A DNA stretch of 64,000 nt, from assembly GCF_900636515.1 (NCBI RefSeq), contig NZ_LR134287.1, forward strand, positions 806,001 through 870,000. Direction: 5' to 3'. This DNA is from Neisseria animalis. Lineage in GTDB: Bacteria; Pseudomonadota; Gammaproteobacteria; Burkholderiales; Neisseriaceae. The translations under genes were made by a program, and so were the position numbers. Below are positions 10,200 to 18,947 of the stretch, piece after piece. The notes under the pieces are model-generated. The model searched no databases. It saw nothing but the letters and a program-made list of their open reading frames with translations, and had not been told where the DNA came from. Positions within the stretch are counted from its first letter, which is position 1. Each line of letters begins with the position of its first letter.

Positions 10200-11066
10200 T
10201 TATTTGTTCAACTTTTGGTAAACACCGGATACGTCATCTTCTCCGAATCCGCCGGCAACGGCTTCGCGGTAGCTTTGTGCAACGGTTTCCAGCGCCGGGA
10301 GGGTGCAGCCGGCTGCTGCCATTTCCGCGCAGGCGAGGTTTAAGTCTTTGCTGGCGTGTTTCAGCATAAAGGCTGCCGGAAAGCGTTCTTCTGCCCAAAG
10401 TGATTTTTTGGTTTGGAACATGGGCGAATCCATGGCGGAACCGCCTACGGCTTCGATGATGGCATCGGTATCGATTTCGAAACGGCGTGCCATCAGCATA
10501 GCCTCGCTGTATGCTTCGCCAAAGATGCCCAGCAGGGAATTGAGCACCAGTTTTGCGCCGGAACCTTTTCCTACGCCGCCGAAGTGGAAGGTTTTTTTGC
10601 CCAAGTAGGAAAATACTTGTTGCAGCGGTTCGAGAATGTCTGCTTCGCCGCCGAACAAAATCAGCAGTGTGCCATTGGTGGCCGGGGCAACCGATCCGGA
10701 TACCGGCGCTTCGGCAAAGCGTCCGCCTGCTGCTTCAACCAGTTGTTTGACGGCCAAGTTTTCAGACGGTGCGATGGTGCTCATGTTGATGATGGTTTTG
10801 CCCGGCAGCAGTTTTTGGGTGTCGCCATCTAAAATGTCGAGCACGGCGGCATAGTCGGAAACCATCAGGAAAATAACGTCATGATGTTGCAGCAGCGCGG
10901 CAATGCTCGGATAGGATGTTGCGCCTTTGGCTTCCAGCGTTTGGGTTTTGTCGGGAGAGCGGTTGTAAATGCCGACGGTAATGCCGTTGTCCAGCAGTCT
11001 CGATACCATCGGTACGCCCATTTGCCCGATGCCGATCCAGCCGATTGAAGTGGTTTGGTTTTGCAT
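10200..11066 (-). CDS. NAD(P)-dependent beta-hydroxyacid dehydrogenase (3-hydroxyisobutyrate dehydrogenase family)
   Basis: 288 residues from ATG 11066, chosen because AAGGAGGA lies about 9 nt upstream; the open frame extends further without support. Dinucleotide-binding motif IGWIGIGQMGVPM at the N-terminus, substrate-binding segment EAPVSGSVAPATNGTL near 120 and the catalytic lysine region GKGSGAKLVLNSLLG near 170. The substrate (2-hydroxy-3-oxopropionate, 3-hydroxyisobutyrate or a succinic semialdehyde) cannot be told from sequence. Single gene downstream of hisB. Confidence 0.88.
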   Translation of the reverse strand: MQNQTTSIGWIGIGQMGVPMVSRLLDNGITVGIYNRSPDKTQTLEAKGATSYPSIAALLQHHDVIFLMVSDYAAVLDILDGDTQKLLPGKTIINMSTIAPSENLAVKQLVEAAGGRFAEAPVSGSVAPATNGTLLILFGGEADILEPLQQVFSYLGKKTFHFGGVGKGSGAKLVLNSLLGIFGEAYSEAMLMARRFEIDTDAIIEAVGGSAMDSPMFQTKKSLWAEERFPAAFMLKHASKDLNLACAEMAAAGCTLPALETVAQSYREAVAGGFGEDDVSGVYQKLNK

Positions 11067-11123
11067 GGGAAAGTTCCTCCTTGTATGGGTTTTGTTATTG
11101 AAACATAAACGCAATAAATGTGC

Positions 11124-11154
11124 AAAAGCCGTCTGCAATTTGCAGACGGCTTTT
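11124..11154 (-). terminator. Inverted uptake-sequence terminator of hisB
   Basis: A 15-bp stem AAAAGCCGTCTGCAA with a one-base loop, 5 bp beyond the hisB stop and upstream of the dehydrogenase gene. Confidence 0.85.
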
Positions 11155-11159
11155 GGGGG

Positions 11160-12104
11160 CTAGTCGGTCAACGTGCCTTTGGTTGAGGGCATTTTTCCTG
11201 CCATGCGATCGTCAAATTCCACTGCCATACGCAGGGCGCGGCCGAAGGCTTTGAAAACGGTTTCTGCCTGATGGTGGGCATTGTAGCCGCGCAGGTTGTC
11301 GATATGCAGCGTCATCATGCTGTGGTTGACCAAGCCGTGGAAAAATTCGCTGAACAAATCAACATCGAAGCGGCCGATCATGGCGCGGGTAAATTCGATG
11401 TTGTACGTCAAACCGGGGCGGCCGGACAAATCCAAGACGACACGGCTTAAGGCTTCGTCCAGCGGTACATAAGAATGGCCGTAGCGGCGGATGCCGGCTT
11501 TGCTGCCCAACGCTTGTTTGAGCGCCTGACCGAGTGTGATGCCGATGTCTTCAACGGTATGGTGGTCGTCGATGTGCAAATCGCCTTTGCAGGTGATGTC
11601 CAAATCGATTAAGCCGTGGCGGGCGATTTGGTCGAGCATATGTTCCAAAAACGGTACGCCGGTATCGAAGCGTGCTTTGCCGGTTCCGTCGAGATTGAGG
11701 GAAATGCTGATTTGGGTTTCGCTGGTGTTGCGGGTAACGTGTGCAAAGCGGCCTTCGGTGGCAATGGTGAAGTCTGTTGCGCTGCCGTGTTCGGACATTA
11801 TGTTTTCGGAAGCAGGGTGTTTGTTGTCTTCTGCTGCCATGCGGGCTGCTGCTTTTTCTGCGTCTTTGCTGTGGTCGCGGTCGAGCCAGCCTTTGCGTTT
11901 GCCCATGCCTTGTTCCAGTTTCAGAGCAAGACTGGGACGGATGCCTCGGGCTTTTTCGTCTTCGCCTTGGGTTTCCAGACGGCGTTTGAGTTGCGAAAGC
12001 GAGGCTCCGTTTTCATAGCCGCATTTGCGTGCCAGTTTGGTCAGGCTGCCGGCTTCTTCGATCAGCAGGAGCAGGTTGGTGAGGTGAAGTTGTGTTTTGT
12101 TCAT
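11160..12104 (-). CDS. hisB: Imidazoleglycerol-phosphate dehydratase with N-terminal HTH-like extension
   Basis: Residues about 120-314 are a complete IGP dehydratase ([59 protein letters not shown]), with the manganese-binding histidine motifs of histidine biosynthesis step 6. The usual enzyme is about 195 residues. The extra N-terminal 100 residues ([20 protein letters not shown]) look like a small helix-turn-helix domain with a charged linker. From memory, meningococcal HisB carries a similar extension, so this appears to be a genus trait and not a local accident. hisC lies 36 bp upstream on the same strand, forming an operon. Confidence 0.95.
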   Translation of the reverse strand: MNKTQLHLTNLLLLIEEAGSLTKLARKCGYENGASLSQLKRRLETQGEDEKARGIRPSLALKLEQGMGKRKGWLDRDHSKDAEKAAARMAAEDNKHPASENIMSEHGSATDFTIATEGRFAHVTRNTSETQISISLNLDGTGKARFDTGVPFLEHMLDQIARHGLIDLDITCKGDLHIDDHHTVEDIGITLGQALKQALGSKAGIRRYGHSYVPLDEALSRVVLDLSGRPGLTYNIEFTRAMIGRFDVDLFSEFFHGLVNHSMMTLHIDNLRGYNAHHQAETVFKAFGRALRMAVEFDDRMAGKMPSTKGTLTD

Positions 12105-12140
12105 CGGACAGTCTCTTTTAAAGGTAATGCAATGGGAAAT

Positions 12141-13220
12141 TCAGCGGTACAGTTTGCGGATAACCGATAATACGGCATCGTTTTGTTCGGGCGAGCCGAT
12201 GGTCAGCCGCAGGCATTGCGATAGGAGCGGGTGTGCGCCGTGCAGTTTTTTAATCAGGATTTTTTCGGCTTTAAGCGCATCGTACAGGGCTTGTGCATCG
12301 GGTACGCGTACGGTAATGAAGTTTGCTTCGCTGGGAAAGGCTTGCAAACCGCCGATGTGCGAAAGTTCGGTAAAAACACGTTCGCGCTCGGCTTTGAGTG
12401 CGGCAACGGTCTGTTGGATAACTTCCGCGTGTTTCATGGCGAATTTGGCGGTGGCGAGGCTGAGCTGGTTCATGTTGTAAGGGGGAAGGATTTTTGCCAA
12501 TTCGTTCATGACAACCGGGCTGCCGCAAGCATAACCGAGACGGATACCGGCAAAGCCGATTTTGCTGACGGTACGCATGATGACCAGATTGTCCGGCTTT
12601 CCGGCTTGTGAGAGGAAGCTGTCATGGCTGAACGCTCCGTATGCTTCATCGACAACCACGATACCGTTGGCAGCGCGGATCACCGCTTCAACTTCCTCGC
12701 GGCGGAAACATACGCCGGTCGGGTTGTTGGGATAGGTAATAAAAATCAAAGAAGGGTTGTGCTGCTCGATGGCGGCCAATACTGCGGGCAGATTGAGCGT
12801 GAAATCTTCGTTCAGCGGAACGCCGACATAATTCATGCCGTACAGTGCGGCGTTGTGTTTGTACATCACAAAGCTCGGTTCGACCGCCAGCATGGTGGCG
12901 CCGGGTTTGGCAACCAGCATGGTCAGAAATTGAATCAGTTCGTCAGATCCGTTGCCCAAGGCAATTTGTGCGGACTCGGGAATGCCGAACACTTGACGCA
13001 AGGCCGTCTGCAAACCGCTGGTTGCAGGATTGGGATAAAGGTTGATGGCGGATTGGGCCAATAATTCCTTCCATTCGTCCAATAATGTTTCCGAGGCCGC
13101 AAAAGGGTGGTAAGGGCTTTCCATTGCATCCAGTTTGATAAAACCTTCCGGCAGGTCTGCAACATGATAAGCAGTCATTGCCTGAATGTCGTCGCGGATA
13201 ACATTGAGAGGGGAAGTCAT
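12141..13220 (-). CDS. hisC: Histidinol-phosphate aminotransferase
   Basis: A 359-residue PLP-dependent class I/II aminotransferase. NGSDELIQ near 90, the NNPTG-containing TYPNNPTG near 160, VVDEAYGAF near 195 and the PLP lysine in RTVSKIGFAGIRLGY near 220. It converts imidazole-acetol phosphate to histidinol phosphate. First gene of the hisC-hisB pair. A Correia element ends its upstream region only 31 bp before the start codon. Confidence 0.96.
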   Translation of the reverse strand: MTSPLNVIRDDIQAMTAYHVADLPEGFIKLDAMESPYHPFAASETLLDEWKELLAQSAINLYPNPATSGLQTALRQVFGIPESAQIALGNGSDELIQFLTMLVAKPGATMLAVEPSFVMYKHNAALYGMNYVGVPLNEDFTLNLPAVLAAIEQHNPSLIFITYPNNPTGVCFRREEVEAVIRAANGIVVVDEAYGAFSHDSFLSQAGKPDNLVIMRTVSKIGFAGIRLGYACGSPVVMNELAKILPPYNMNQLSLATAKFAMKHAEVIQQTVAALKAERERVFTELSHIGGLQAFPSEANFITVRVPDAQALYDALKAEKILIKKLHGAHPLLSQCLRLTIGSPEQNDAVLSVIRKLYR

Positions 13221-13251
13221 GGATTGGTCCTTGTGTCGGTTTCGGGTATTT

Positions 13252-13358
13252 TATAGTCGAATAAAATAAGAATGAGACAAGGCAGCGAAGCCGCAGACAG
13301 TACACATAGTACGGCAAGGCAAAGCAACGCTGTATCATTCTTATTTTAAATGACTATA
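13252..13358 (+). repeat. Correia-type repeat element (107 bp), copy 2, directly upstream of hisC
   Basis: TATAGTCGAATAAAATAAGA at the left end and its imperfect complement at the right (TCTTATTTTAAATGACTATA). It is the only one of the six copies placed in front of a gene start and not at gene ends. Correia ends are known to supply promoters or RNase III sites, so it may influence hisCB expression. Confidence 0.93.
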
Positions 13359-14080
13359 TCTATGCCGGCCATCAATAATTGTGCGGCATAGATAATTTTA
13401 GAAAATACTGCATGAGAAATTTATTGTGTGGAATATAACATAAAATATTTATTTAATCATTAAAATCACAGGTATTTATTGATTTTGCAGACGGCCTTTA
13501 TAGGGAATGGAGGGACTGTTTGCCTAAAAATGAAAAGAAATATGTACGGCATTAAAAAATACTGTTTTTAAAAATAATGTAATGATTGGGAAGTATTGTC
13601 GGAGCAAGCGGATTTGCCCGAAAATTGAGGGATAAACAAATTCTCCGAAGATTTTACAGACGGCATATCGCTTAAAAGATTTGATTCAATTTATCCGGAA
13701 TGAGGTGTTGGAACGGTTGAAGGGTATTCGACGGCGGCGCTGGGTTTGACGAGTGTGGTTGTTCCGATTTGGTCTGATACGGTGTTGCCGTATCTGGTTG
13801 TATAACCTGTCCTGTTTTTAGTTTGCTGTTTTGTTTTTACTTGATTGAAATTTCTGTAAAAATTTATCATAAGAGTTAGAATGGAATGAACAGATTGCCG
13901 GTTTTCAACATCGGGCGTTTTTTATATGCTTGCATCTTTTTGGCACTTGTTCGGTAAAACGGCGCAAAACCATGCAAGCAGTTTTGCCGAAAAGGGCAGT
14001 TATTGATAAAATGCACCATCGTTGCGGCTGCCGTCTGCGAATCAGGGCAGGCAGCCGTCTGAAAATATACAAGGTATGTT
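13359..14080. other. Long AT-rich intergenic region
   Basis: About 720 bp without a supported gene. It holds single uptake sequences near 13487, 13657, 14028 and 14050. A 34-codon open stretch (13704-13805) reads like a hydrophobic protein fragment (GLTSVVVPIWSD) but has no start or ribosome site, so it is at most a gene remnant. The end (about 14060-14080) carries an AAGG ribosome site for the SPOR-domain gene. Confidence 0.55.
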
Positions 14081-15091
14081 ATGAACAAACAAACACAATA
14101 TGGTAAAGGTCTGTCCGGTTTCTTGTCCGGTCTGCTGCTGGCAACGGCGGTAATTGTCGGTATTTTGTTCTTTTTGAATAAAAACAACCAGTCGGCATTT
14201 AAAGATGAAGTAGGCAATAATAAACGCGAACAGGCGCCGGAAATTTTGAAGCCTCAGGAAACCGCTAAGGCGAAGGCTGAAGCGGAAGAGCGTGCGCGCT
14301 TGGAAAAAGAAGAGGCAGAGGCCAAAGCAAAAGCGGAAGCCGAAGCGAAGGCAAAGGCTGAGGCAGAAGCCAAAGCGAAAGCAGAGGAAGAGGAAGAAGC
14401 CCGCCGTCAGGAAGAAGAGCGTAAACAAGCCGAAGAAGAGGCGAAAGCGCGTTCTGAAGCCGAGCAGAAAAAAGCCCGCGCCCAAGCCGAGCGTGAAGCA
14501 GCAAAAGCAGCTGAGGCAAAACGCCAAGCCGAGTTGAAAGCCGAACTGGCGCGCAAGCGTGCGGAGAAAGCCAAAGCGGAGCAGGCGGCCAAGAAAAAAG
14601 CTGCCGACAGCTTGAGCGATAAACAGAAAGCCCGTGCCGAGCGCAAGCTGGCAGAGAAAAAAGCGGCAGAAAAGAAAGCAGCAGAGCGCAAAGCCGCCGC
14701 AGCCAAAGCCAAAAAAGATGCGGCACAAAAAAATGCGAAACCAACCCCCGAGCAGATTTTGAACAGCGGTAGCATTGAAAAAGCCCGTAAAGCCGCGAGT
14801 GAAGAAGCGAAAAAAGCCGCGACCAAGCCGTCTGAAAGCAAAAAAGCCGAGAGTGCATCCGGCAAAAAAGTCTTGGTGCAGATGGGTTCTTTTGCCGACC
14901 GTAGCAGCGCAGACGCGCAGCGTGCCAAACTGGCTATGTTGGGCGTACAATCCCGAGTGGTAAGCGGTACGGCAAACGGTAAAACGGTTTACCGCGTGCA
15001 AAGTACGGCCATGGCGCAAAGTGCCGCCAAGCGCATACAGCAGACTTTGCAGAAAAACGGCATCAGCAGCTTTACCCGTTCTGCGGAGTAA
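14081..15091 (+). CDS. SPOR-domain, lysine/alanine/glutamate-rich envelope protein (FtsN-like layout)
   Basis: 336 residues. A short cytoplasmic N-terminus and one membrane helix (about 18-37: GLLLATAVIVGILFFL) are followed by a long coiled-coil-like region of repeated KAKAEAEAKAKAEAE-type sequence (60-230) and a C-terminal SPOR domain (from VLVQMGSFADRSSADAQRA to the end) that binds denuded peptidoglycan. This is the architecture of FtsN-type division proteins. The gonococcal competence/cell-separation protein Tpc may be the same gene, but I cannot confirm that. dsbA follows 8 bp downstream. Confidence 0.85.
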   Translation: MNKQTQYGKGLSGFLSGLLLATAVIVGILFFLNKNNQSAFKDEVGNNKREQAPEILKPQETAKAKAEAEERARLEKEEAEAKAKAEAEAKAKAEAEAKAKAEEEEEARRQEEERKQAEEEAKARSEAEQKKARAQAEREAAKAAEAKRQAELKAELARKRAEKAKAEQAAKKKAADSLSDKQKARAERKLAEKKAAEKKAAERKAAAAKAKKDAAQKNAKPTPEQILNSGSIEKARKAASEEAKKAATKPSESKKAESASGKKVLVQMGSFADRSSADAQRAKLAMLGVQSRVVSGTANGKTVYRVQSTAMAQSAAKRIQQTLQKNGISSFTRSAE

Positions 15092-15099
15092 TCTTACAG

Positions 15100-15729
15100 A
15101 TGGGCTTGAAGAAAATGTCTGGCGTGCTGGCAGCGGTTTTTCTGCTGCCGGCCACTGCTTTTGCGGCAACGGAAGGTGTGGATTACATTGTTTGGGATAA
15201 TCCGATAAAGCAGGAGCGGGCGGATAAGGTTGAAGTATTGGAGTTTTTCGGCTATTTCTGCGTGCATTGTTATGAGCTGGATCCCGTTTTGTTGAAGCAC
15301 AGCCAAACATTTGAACCTTATGCGTATTTGCGTACCGAACACGTTGTCTGGCAGCCTGAAATGTTCGGCTTGGCGCGGGTGGCTGCGGCGGTTAACCGTT
15401 CCAGTTTGAAATATCAGGCAAATCCGGCAGTATTTGATGCGGTGTACAAACAGCGTATTGACTTGGGTGATGAAGCAACATTCATACGCTGGGCAGGAGA
15501 ACAGCGTGGTTTCGACAGTAAAAAGCTGTTGGCCGCATATAAAAATCCTGCCAACCTTGCTCAGGCCAAAAGAATGCAGCGTTTGACCGAACAGTATTAT
15601 ATCGCTCAAACGCCGTTGGTATTGGTGGGCGGTAAGTATCAGGTTAAATTTCCCAATGGCTACCGGCAGGGAATGAAAACGATTGATGAATTGATTCAAA
15701 AAGTACGCCGCGAGCGCGGTATCAAATAA
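15100..15729 (+). CDS. dsbA: Thiol:disulfide interchange protein DsbA
   Basis: 209 residues. A Sec signal peptide cleaved near ATAFA-A has no lipobox, so the mature protein should be soluble in the periplasm. The thioredoxin-fold active site is CVHC in EFFGYFCVHCYELDPVL at about residues 50-53, and the cis-Pro region is TPLVLVGGKY near 170. It introduces disulfides into exported proteins, in Neisseria including pilus and competence proteins. Cotranscribed with the SPOR gene (8-bp gap). Neisseria usually carry several DsbA paralogs; the soluble one is my best match. Confidence 0.92.
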   Translation: MGLKKMSGVLAAVFLLPATAFAATEGVDYIVWDNPIKQERADKVEVLEFFGYFCVHCYELDPVLLKHSQTFEPYAYLRTEHVVWQPEMFGLARVAAAVNRSSLKYQANPAVFDAVYKQRIDLGDEATFIRWAGEQRGFDSKKLLAAYKNPANLAQAKRMQRLTEQYYIAQTPLVLVGGKYQVKFPNGYRQGMKTIDELIQKVRRERGIK

Positions 15730-15799
15730 AATTATGTGTAAAGCAGGGCGGTCGGGCTGACCGCCTTAGTTTTTGAAAAAGCAGCTTGAGCCATTATGG

Positions 15800-15875
15800 T
15801 TATCCGGAATAGGAATAATGCGGCATTGCTGCGCTTTGTCTTATTCTGTGCAGCTTGCTTATATCCGCTTAGGAA
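15800..15875. repeat. Possible degenerate Correia-like remnant
   Basis: GAATAATGCGGCATTGCTGC followed by GCTTTGTCTTATTCTGTGCAGC resembles the middle of the 107-bp elements (GCGTTGCTTTGCCTTGTCGT with TGTACTGTCTGCGG), without recognisable ends. A weak, visual match only. Confidence 0.3.
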
Positions 15876-15938
15876 ACGAATGGAGCTGATGTTTTATTTT
15901 TATTGTGCGGTTTCGGCTTGATGTATTGAAAGAAATTT

Positions 15939-16763
15939 ATGGATATTGTATTGCTCTTTAAAGCCCTGATTTTGGGGATTGTGGAAGGATTGACTGAGTT
16001 TCTGCCGATTTCCAGTACCGGACACTTGATTGTGTTCGGCGACTTGCTGGACTTTCACAGCAACGGTAAAGTGTTTGAAATTGCCATTCAACTTGGTGCG
16101 GTATTGGCGGTTATTTTTGAATATCGCGAACGCTTTACCAAAATTCTGACCGGTATCGGGCGGGACCGCAGCGCCAACCGCTTTGTATTGAATTTGGCCG
16201 TTGCGTTTATTCCGGCTGCGGTGGTGGGTTTGCTGTTCAGTAAACAGATTAAAGAATATTTGTTTAATCCGGTGAGTGTTGCCGCTATGCTGGTATTGGG
16301 CGGTTTCTTTATTTTATGGGTAGAAAAGCGGCAAAGCGGCAAAACCCCGAAGGTCGGCAATGTGGACGATATGCGCCCGCGTGATGCGCTGGTGGTGGGT
16401 TGCGCCCAGATTTTTGCGCTGATACCGGGTACTTCGCGTTCGGGCAGTACGATTATGGGCGGTATGCTGTGGGGGCTGGAACGTAAGGTCGCAACTGAAT
16501 TTTCGTTTTTCCTTGCCGTGCCGATGATGGTTGCCGCCACAGGCTACGACGTATTGCGACATTACAAACTCTTTACCCTGCAAGACATCGGCTTGATTGC
16601 GGTTGGTTTTGTAGCCGCTTTCTTTGCGGGTTTGCTGGCGGTTAAAGCCTTGCTGAAATTTGTTGCCACGAAAAACTATGTACCGTTTGCCTATTACCGT
16701 ATCCTGTTTGGCGGCTTGATTTTGCTGACATGGGCGATGGGCTGGGTGGATTGGGCGGAATAG
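15939..16763 (+). CDS. uppP: Undecaprenyl-diphosphatase
   Basis: A 274-residue integral membrane enzyme (BacA family) recycling undecaprenyl pyrophosphate to the lipid carrier used for peptidoglycan and other envelope glycans. Family motifs [15 protein letters not shown] (residues 16-30) and [15 protein letters not shown] (about 160-175) carry the catalytic Glu, Ser and Arg. About eight hydrophobic segments. Followed by an uptake sequence but no strong hairpin nearby. Confidence 0.97.
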   Translation: MDIVLLFKALILGIVEGLTEFLPISSTGHLIVFGDLLDFHSNGKVFEIAIQLGAVLAVIFEYRERFTKILTGIGRDRSANRFVLNLAVAFIPAAVVGLLFSKQIKEYLFNPVSVAAMLVLGGFFILWVEKRQSGKTPKVGNVDDMRPRDALVVGCAQIFALIPGTSRSGSTIMGGMLWGLERKVATEFSFFLAVPMMVAATGYDVLRHYKLFTLQDIGLIAVGFVAAFFAGLLAVKALLKFVATKNYVPFAYYRILFGGLILLTWAMGWVDWAE

Positions 16764-16893
16764 GCCGTCTGCAAAATAGAGATTTCGGCAAGTTATTCTG
16801 CAAAGAATCCTATCAATATTCAAAGCCGGAGTGATGCGGGAAGCGGTATTATCCTATCGGCCGGTTTAGCGGGAGCTACCGTTTTGAGCAATA

Positions 16894-17000
16894 TATAGTC
16901 GAATAAAATAAGAATGAGACAAGGCAGCGAAGCCGCAGACAGTACACATAGTACGGCAAGGCAAAGCAACGCTGTATCATTCTTATTTTAAATGACTATA
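16894..17000 (+). repeat. Correia-type repeat element (107 bp), copy 3
   Basis: Over most of its length identical to copies 2, 5 and 6, with the same TATAGTC/GACTATA ends, in the region downstream of uppP. Confidence 0.93.
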
Positions 17001-17148
17001 AAACCATGTAACACAGAATGATGCGGCGTTGAGGTATCTTGTTCAAAGAGAGGGCTTGACCAAGCTGCCGAAGCAGCTAATCTTCTGATTGGTATTATCG
17101 TATTGTCGCGGTTTCGCTGCCTTGTCTCGCGCCGTATCATTCGACAAT
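17001..17148. repeat. Degenerate, longer Correia-like sequence next to copy 3
   Basis: Contains ACAGAATGATGCGGCGTTG, an inner palindromic stretch around AAGCTGCCGAAGCAGC, then GTTTCGCTGCCTTGTCTCGC and a final TCGACAATAAA. This resembles the middle and right end of a Correia element with extra internal DNA, like the stretch at 62497-62595. It may be a decayed full-length (about 150 bp) form. Confidence 0.5.
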
Positions 17149-17197
17149 AAAAGCCGTCTGTAAAACAGAATAAATGCTGTTTTGCAGACGGCTTTTT
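17149..17197 (-). terminator. Inverted uptake-sequence terminator
   Basis: AAAAGCCGTCTGTAAAACAG and CTGTTTTGCAGACGGCTTTT form a 20-bp stem with one mismatch. It lies downstream of the MliC-like gene (stop at 17236) and can also terminate transcription coming from uppP. Confidence 0.85.
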
Positions 17198-17235
17198 ATA
17201 TTACAGACGGCTTTGATGCCGGAAAAGTATCTTGG

Positions 17236-17580
17236 TTATTGAATGACTTCATCAAACTTTAATTGCTTGTCGCGGCGGGTCAGCGTTGCCGAGCCTGCGC
17301 GGATATGCCAGCGCGTATCGAAGTTTCCATATTCCGCCCCGTGTGTCCATGCATGAAGCAATTTCAGGCTTTCTACCGCATTGCCTTGGTGAAGCTCTAC
17401 AATCATCGGGCTGTGGCTGTTGAGATATACTGCAGTAATCTTTTGGCCGTTGGCCGCAATATAATCGGCAGACTGTATTTGCGCTTCAGCCACTACCGGA
17501 ATGGGAACTGATGGGCGGACGGCTTTATACGAGCCGCAGCCGGTAAGCACAAGTAAGCAAACAGCGGCAGGTTTGAACAT
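17236..17580 (-). CDS. MliC-like lipoprotein (putative lysozyme inhibitor)
   Basis: A 114-residue lipoprotein. I place the start at ATG 17580 because it begins a lipoprotein signal (MFKPAAVCLLVLTGC, lipobox LTGC); the open frame upstream belongs to the next gene's region. The mature part has the membrane-bound c-type lysozyme inhibitor pattern: a YIAANGQKITAVYLN strand pair, then GAEYGNFDTRWHIRAGSATLTR near the end. MliC proteins block lysozyme with conserved Ser and Lys residues, but the loop here differs, so function is inferred from overall layout. Confidence 0.65.
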   Translation of the reverse strand: MFKPAAVCLLVLTGCGSYKAVRPSVPIPVVAEAQIQSADYIAANGQKITAVYLNSHSPMIVELHQGNAVESLKLLHAWTHGAEYGNFDTRWHIRAGSATLTRRDKQLKFDEVIQ

Positions 17581-17594
17581 ATCCGGGCAGAAAA

Positions 17595-17789
17595 TCAGTA
17601 ATGATGGTGCGGCAGTTCGCCATCTAAATGATAATGTGCGCCACAGTAGGGACATTCCGCATCGCCATGCGATTGAATCGGTAAAAACACACGAGGGTGC
17701 CCGTTCCATGTTTCATGCTGCGGACCGGAGCAATGCAGCGGTAAATCGTCGGGCGTAATGGTAATAACGGGGTTGTCGGAAGCCATCAA
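17595..17789 (-). CDS. Small zinc-finger protein (zf-CHCC type)
   Basis: 64 residues (ATG 17789 or 17786). The motif ECPYCGAHYHLDGELPHHHY with Cys and His pairs, plus an upstream HCSGP, fits the zf-CHCC family related to the NDUFS6 subunit of complex I. Bacterial members are small zinc proteins of unknown role. It precedes the MliC-like gene by 14 bp on the same strand, so the two are likely cotranscribed. Confidence 0.8.
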   Translation of the reverse strand: MMASDNPVITITPDDLPLHCSGPQHETWNGHPRVFLPIQSHGDAECPYCGAHYHLDGELPHHHY

Positions 17790-17805
17790 AAACCTTTCAG
17801 AAAAC

Positions 17806-17835
17806 TTTTGCAGACGGCAAAGGCCGTCTGCAAAA
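17806..17835 (-). terminator. Inverted uptake-sequence pair downstream of galE
   Basis: TTTTGCAGACGGC and GCCGTCTGCAAAA separated by four bases, a tail-to-tail arrangement 46 bp beyond the galE stop. Probably a terminator for galE. Confidence 0.65.
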
Positions 17836-17881
17836 CAGTATAAACTGCTGTTAAGCAGATAGCAATCATCAGAAAACAGGT

Positions 17882-18898
17882 TTATTCATACCCGTTCGGA
17901 TTGCTGCTTACCCAACGCCAAGAGTCCGCCATCATTTCAGGCAGTCCGCGTGTTGCGCGCCAGCCGATTTCGGCAAATGTATGCGATGGGTCGGCAAAGC
18001 AGGTGGCGATGTCGCCTTCCCGGCGCGGTTTGATTTGATAAGGTATCTGCAAGCCTGAAGCCGCTTCAAATGCACGCACCATCTCCAGCACCGAATAGCC
18101 TTGACCTGTACCGAGATTAAAGATGTGTACGCCCGATTGGTTGGCGCGCGACTGCATGGCTTTTAGGTGGCCGTCTGCCAAATCCACCACATGAATATAA
18201 TCGCGCACGCCTGTGCCGTCTTTGGTGTCATAATCATCGCCGAATACCGACAGATAAGGCAGCTTGCCCGAAGCGACTTGGCAAATATAAGGCAAAAGAT
18301 TATTCGGAATGCCGTTTGGATATTCGCCAATCAAGCCGCTTTCGTGTGCACCGACAGGATTGAAATAGCGCAGCAATACCACGCTCCAGCGCGGATCGGA
18401 TTTTTGAATGTCCGCCAGCATTCGCTCGGTCATATACTTGGACGTGCCGTAAGGATTGGTCGTACCGCCGACAGGCATATCTTCGGTAATCGGCGTACGC
18501 GCAGGGTTGCCGTACACCGTGGCGGACGAGCTAAATACGATATTAAACACGCCTGCCGCCGCCATTTCTTCTGCCTGCACCAAGCTGCCGCCAACATTAT
18601 TATCATAATAGCGAATCGGCTGCTGCACGCTTTCGCCCACCGCTTTCAAGCCAGCAAAGTGCATGACCGTCTCAATCTCATGCCCGGCAAAAATCTTTCT
18701 CAGTAAGGCGCGATCGCGAATATCGCCTTGATAAAAAGGAATGTCTTTACCAACAATCTGCTGTAAACGCGGCAAAATATTCGCGCTGGAATTGCAAAGA
18801 TTGTCCAAAATTACGACATCGAAGCCTGCATCAATCAAAGAAATGGCAGTATGCGAACCGATAAAGCCCGTACCGCCAGTGATTAGGATTTTCTTCAT
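17882..18898 (-). CDS. galE: UDP-glucose 4-epimerase
   Basis: A 338-residue SDR-fold enzyme interconverting UDP-glucose and UDP-galactose. NAD motif [11 protein letters not shown] at residues 7-17, [10 protein letters not shown] with the catalytic Ser near 125, and the YxxxK pair in [10 protein letters not shown] near 150. It supplies UDP-Gal for lipooligosaccharide and, where the capsule contains galactose, for capsule. Neisseria cps regions commonly include galE, and here it is the leftmost gene of the capsule neighbourhood. Confidence 0.97.
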   Translation of the reverse strand: MKKILITGGTGFIGSHTAISLIDAGFDVVILDNLCNSSANILPRLQQIVGKDIPFYQGDIRDRALLRKIFAGHEIETVMHFAGLKAVGESVQQPIRYYDNNVGGSLVQAEEMAAAGVFNIVFSSSATVYGNPARTPITEDMPVGGTTNPYGTSKYMTERMLADIQKSDPRWSVVLLRYFNPVGAHESGLIGEYPNGIPNNLLPYICQVASGKLPYLSVFGDDYDTKDGTGVRDYIHVVDLADGHLKAMQSRANQSGVHIFNLGTGQGYSVLEMVRAFEAASGLQIPYQIKPRREGDIATCFADPSHTFAEIGWRATRGLPEMMADSWRWVSSNPNGYE

Positions 18899-18947
18899 GT
18901 TGTTTTACCGTTGTGTTTGAGTTTAAAAAGGCATTTTAAAAGTAGTG

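Noticed and set aside
13704..13805. Short hydrophobic open stretch (GLTSVVVPIWSD) between hisC and the SPOR gene
   Set aside because: No start codon or ribosome site and only 34 codons; possibly a remnant, but not identifiable.
14042..15310. Open frame of 422 codons opposite the SPOR-domain gene
   Set aside because: It results from the repetitive Lys/Ala/Glu codons of the plus-strand gene, giving Phe/Leu/Arg-rich nonsense with no start signals.
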